A DNA stretch of 6,051 bases from JAJKIV01 sp036509075 (GTDB lineage: Bacteria; Gemmatimonadota; Gemmatimonadetes; Gemmatimonadales; Gemmatimonadaceae), in contig DATCGG010000142.1 in NCBI GenBank assembly GCA_036509075.1, positions 1 through 6,051 of the forward strand, read 5' to 3'. A program made the position numbers and the translations under genes. This document shows positions 5,642-6,051 of this stretch, piece after piece. Position 1 is the stretch's first letter; the number at the start of each line of letters is the position of its first letter. A model generated the notes under the pieces. That model was given only the letters and a program-made list of their open reading frames with translations. It ran no database searches and had not been told where the DNA came from.

Positions 5642-6051
5642 ATGGCTGAAGGTGGCAAGACGAAAAAGCCGCGCGTGAACATGGCGAGGGCGTGGGAGGA
5701 GGCTCGCTCCCTCATCTGGAAGCACCGACGCTCGCTGTCGTTCGGGATCGCACTGATGCTCATCAACCGCCTCGCGGGCCTCGTCCTGCCGGCGAGCTCG
5801 AAATACCTCATCGACAACGTTCTGACCAAGCATCAGCTGGACAAGCTGGTGCCGCTCGCGCTCGCCGTCGGTGCCGCGACGGTGGTGCAGGCGATCACGT
5901 CGTTCTCTCTATCGCAGATCGTGAGCATCGCGGCGCAGCGTGCAATCAGCGACATGCGCGTCGACGTGCAGCGACACGTGCTCAGGCTTCCGGTCTCGTT
6001 CTTCGATGCCACGAAGTCGGGCGTGCTGATCACCCGCGTCATGACCGACGC
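5642..6051 (+). CDS. ABC exporter, N-terminal membrane domain (3' end outside window)
   Basis: The frame is open from ATG at 5642 to the right edge, giving 136 residues. A GAGG ribosome site (5634-5637) sits four bases upstream. A basic N-terminal stretch and an amphipathic helix ('RAWEEARSLIWKHRRSL', 16-32) lead into membrane span 1 (about 33-52) and span 2 (about 68-92). 'YLIDNVL' between them is typical of type 1 ABC exporter membrane domains. The long cytoplasmic helix then reads 'RAISDMRVDVQRHVLRLPVS' (100-119), followed by 'FFDATKSGVLITRVMTD'. This is the coupling-region pattern of MsbA- or LmrA-like half-transporters ('ffd....G.l.sr...D'). The ATP-binding domain with Walker motifs would lie beyond the window and is not seen. 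The substrate (lipid, peptide or drug) cannot be inferred. It is probably the third gene of the methyltransferase-ACT operon, 42 bp after the ACT stop. Confidence 0.93.
   Translation, partial: MAEGGKTKKPRVNMARAWEEARSLIWKHRRSLSFGIALMLINRLAGLVLPASSKYLIDNVLTKHQLDKLVPLALAVGAATVVQAITSFSLSQIVSIAAQRAISDMRVDVQRHVLRLPVSFFDATKSGVLITRVMTD

Noticed and set aside
4523..5833. Long minus-strand open frame of 436 codons across the methyltransferase, ACT and ABC genes
   Set aside because: It is antisense to three well-recognised genes, and its product is rich in Arg, His and Glu with no domain pattern. This is what GC-rich codon structure produces in the opposite strand.
1..6051. CRISPR arrays, tandem repeats, insertion-sequence ends, attachment sites, tRNA or rRNA genes, and a defence or toxin-antitoxin system
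   Set aside because: I looked on both strands and saw no regularly spaced repeats, terminal inverted repeats with a transposase, RNA-gene signatures or known defence motifs. The region looks like ordinary chromosome.

Overview
The window is a GC-rich, densely packed stretch of a bacterial chromosome. The gene mix fits a soil or freshwater bacterium of the Gemmatimonadota type: a TolB/PD40-like propeller tail, a PIG3-type quinone reductase, a DauA-like SulP permease, a COG3603 ACT protein and an ABC exporter. That taxonomic reading is inference from gene style only. There is no rRNA, tRNA, CRISPR array, insertion sequence, integrase or phage gene, and I see no shift in base composition that would mark a transferred island.

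Layout from left to right. (1) Positions 2-379 (+) are the C-terminal end of a beta-propeller-like protein whose start lies outside the window. A perfect 10-bp hairpin at 391-415 separates it from a convergent gene. (2) 442-987 (-) encodes a short exported or membrane-anchored protein that looks like a chymotrypsin-fold protease without its catalytic His and Ser. (3) 1163-2143 (-) encodes a zinc-free medium-chain quinone reductase; a possible promoter would make its mRNA nearly leaderless. (4) 2275-2553 (+) is divergent from it and encodes a 92-residue membrane protein of unknown role, ended by a strong intrinsic terminator at 2577-2610. (5) 2638-4404 (-) encodes a SulP anion/dicarboxylate permease with a C-terminal STAS domain, convergent on the same terminator. 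(6) 4442-5206, 5207-5599 and 5642 to the window end (all +) form a likely operon: SAM methyltransferase, ACT-domain protein, and the N-terminal part of an ABC exporter.

How the genes work together: the only clear co-transcribed group is the methyltransferase-ACT-ABC run (gaps of 0 and 42 bp). The quinone reductase and the protease-like gene could also share a transcript (175-bp gap). The rest is a set of alternating single genes, with hairpins at both convergent junctions. No gap between genes exceeds 300 bases. I find no convincing novel multi-gene system. The points most worth a second look are the degenerate protease-like protein, the tight divergent junction at 4404/4442, and the unexplained pairing of an ACT sensor with a methyltransferase and an exporter.
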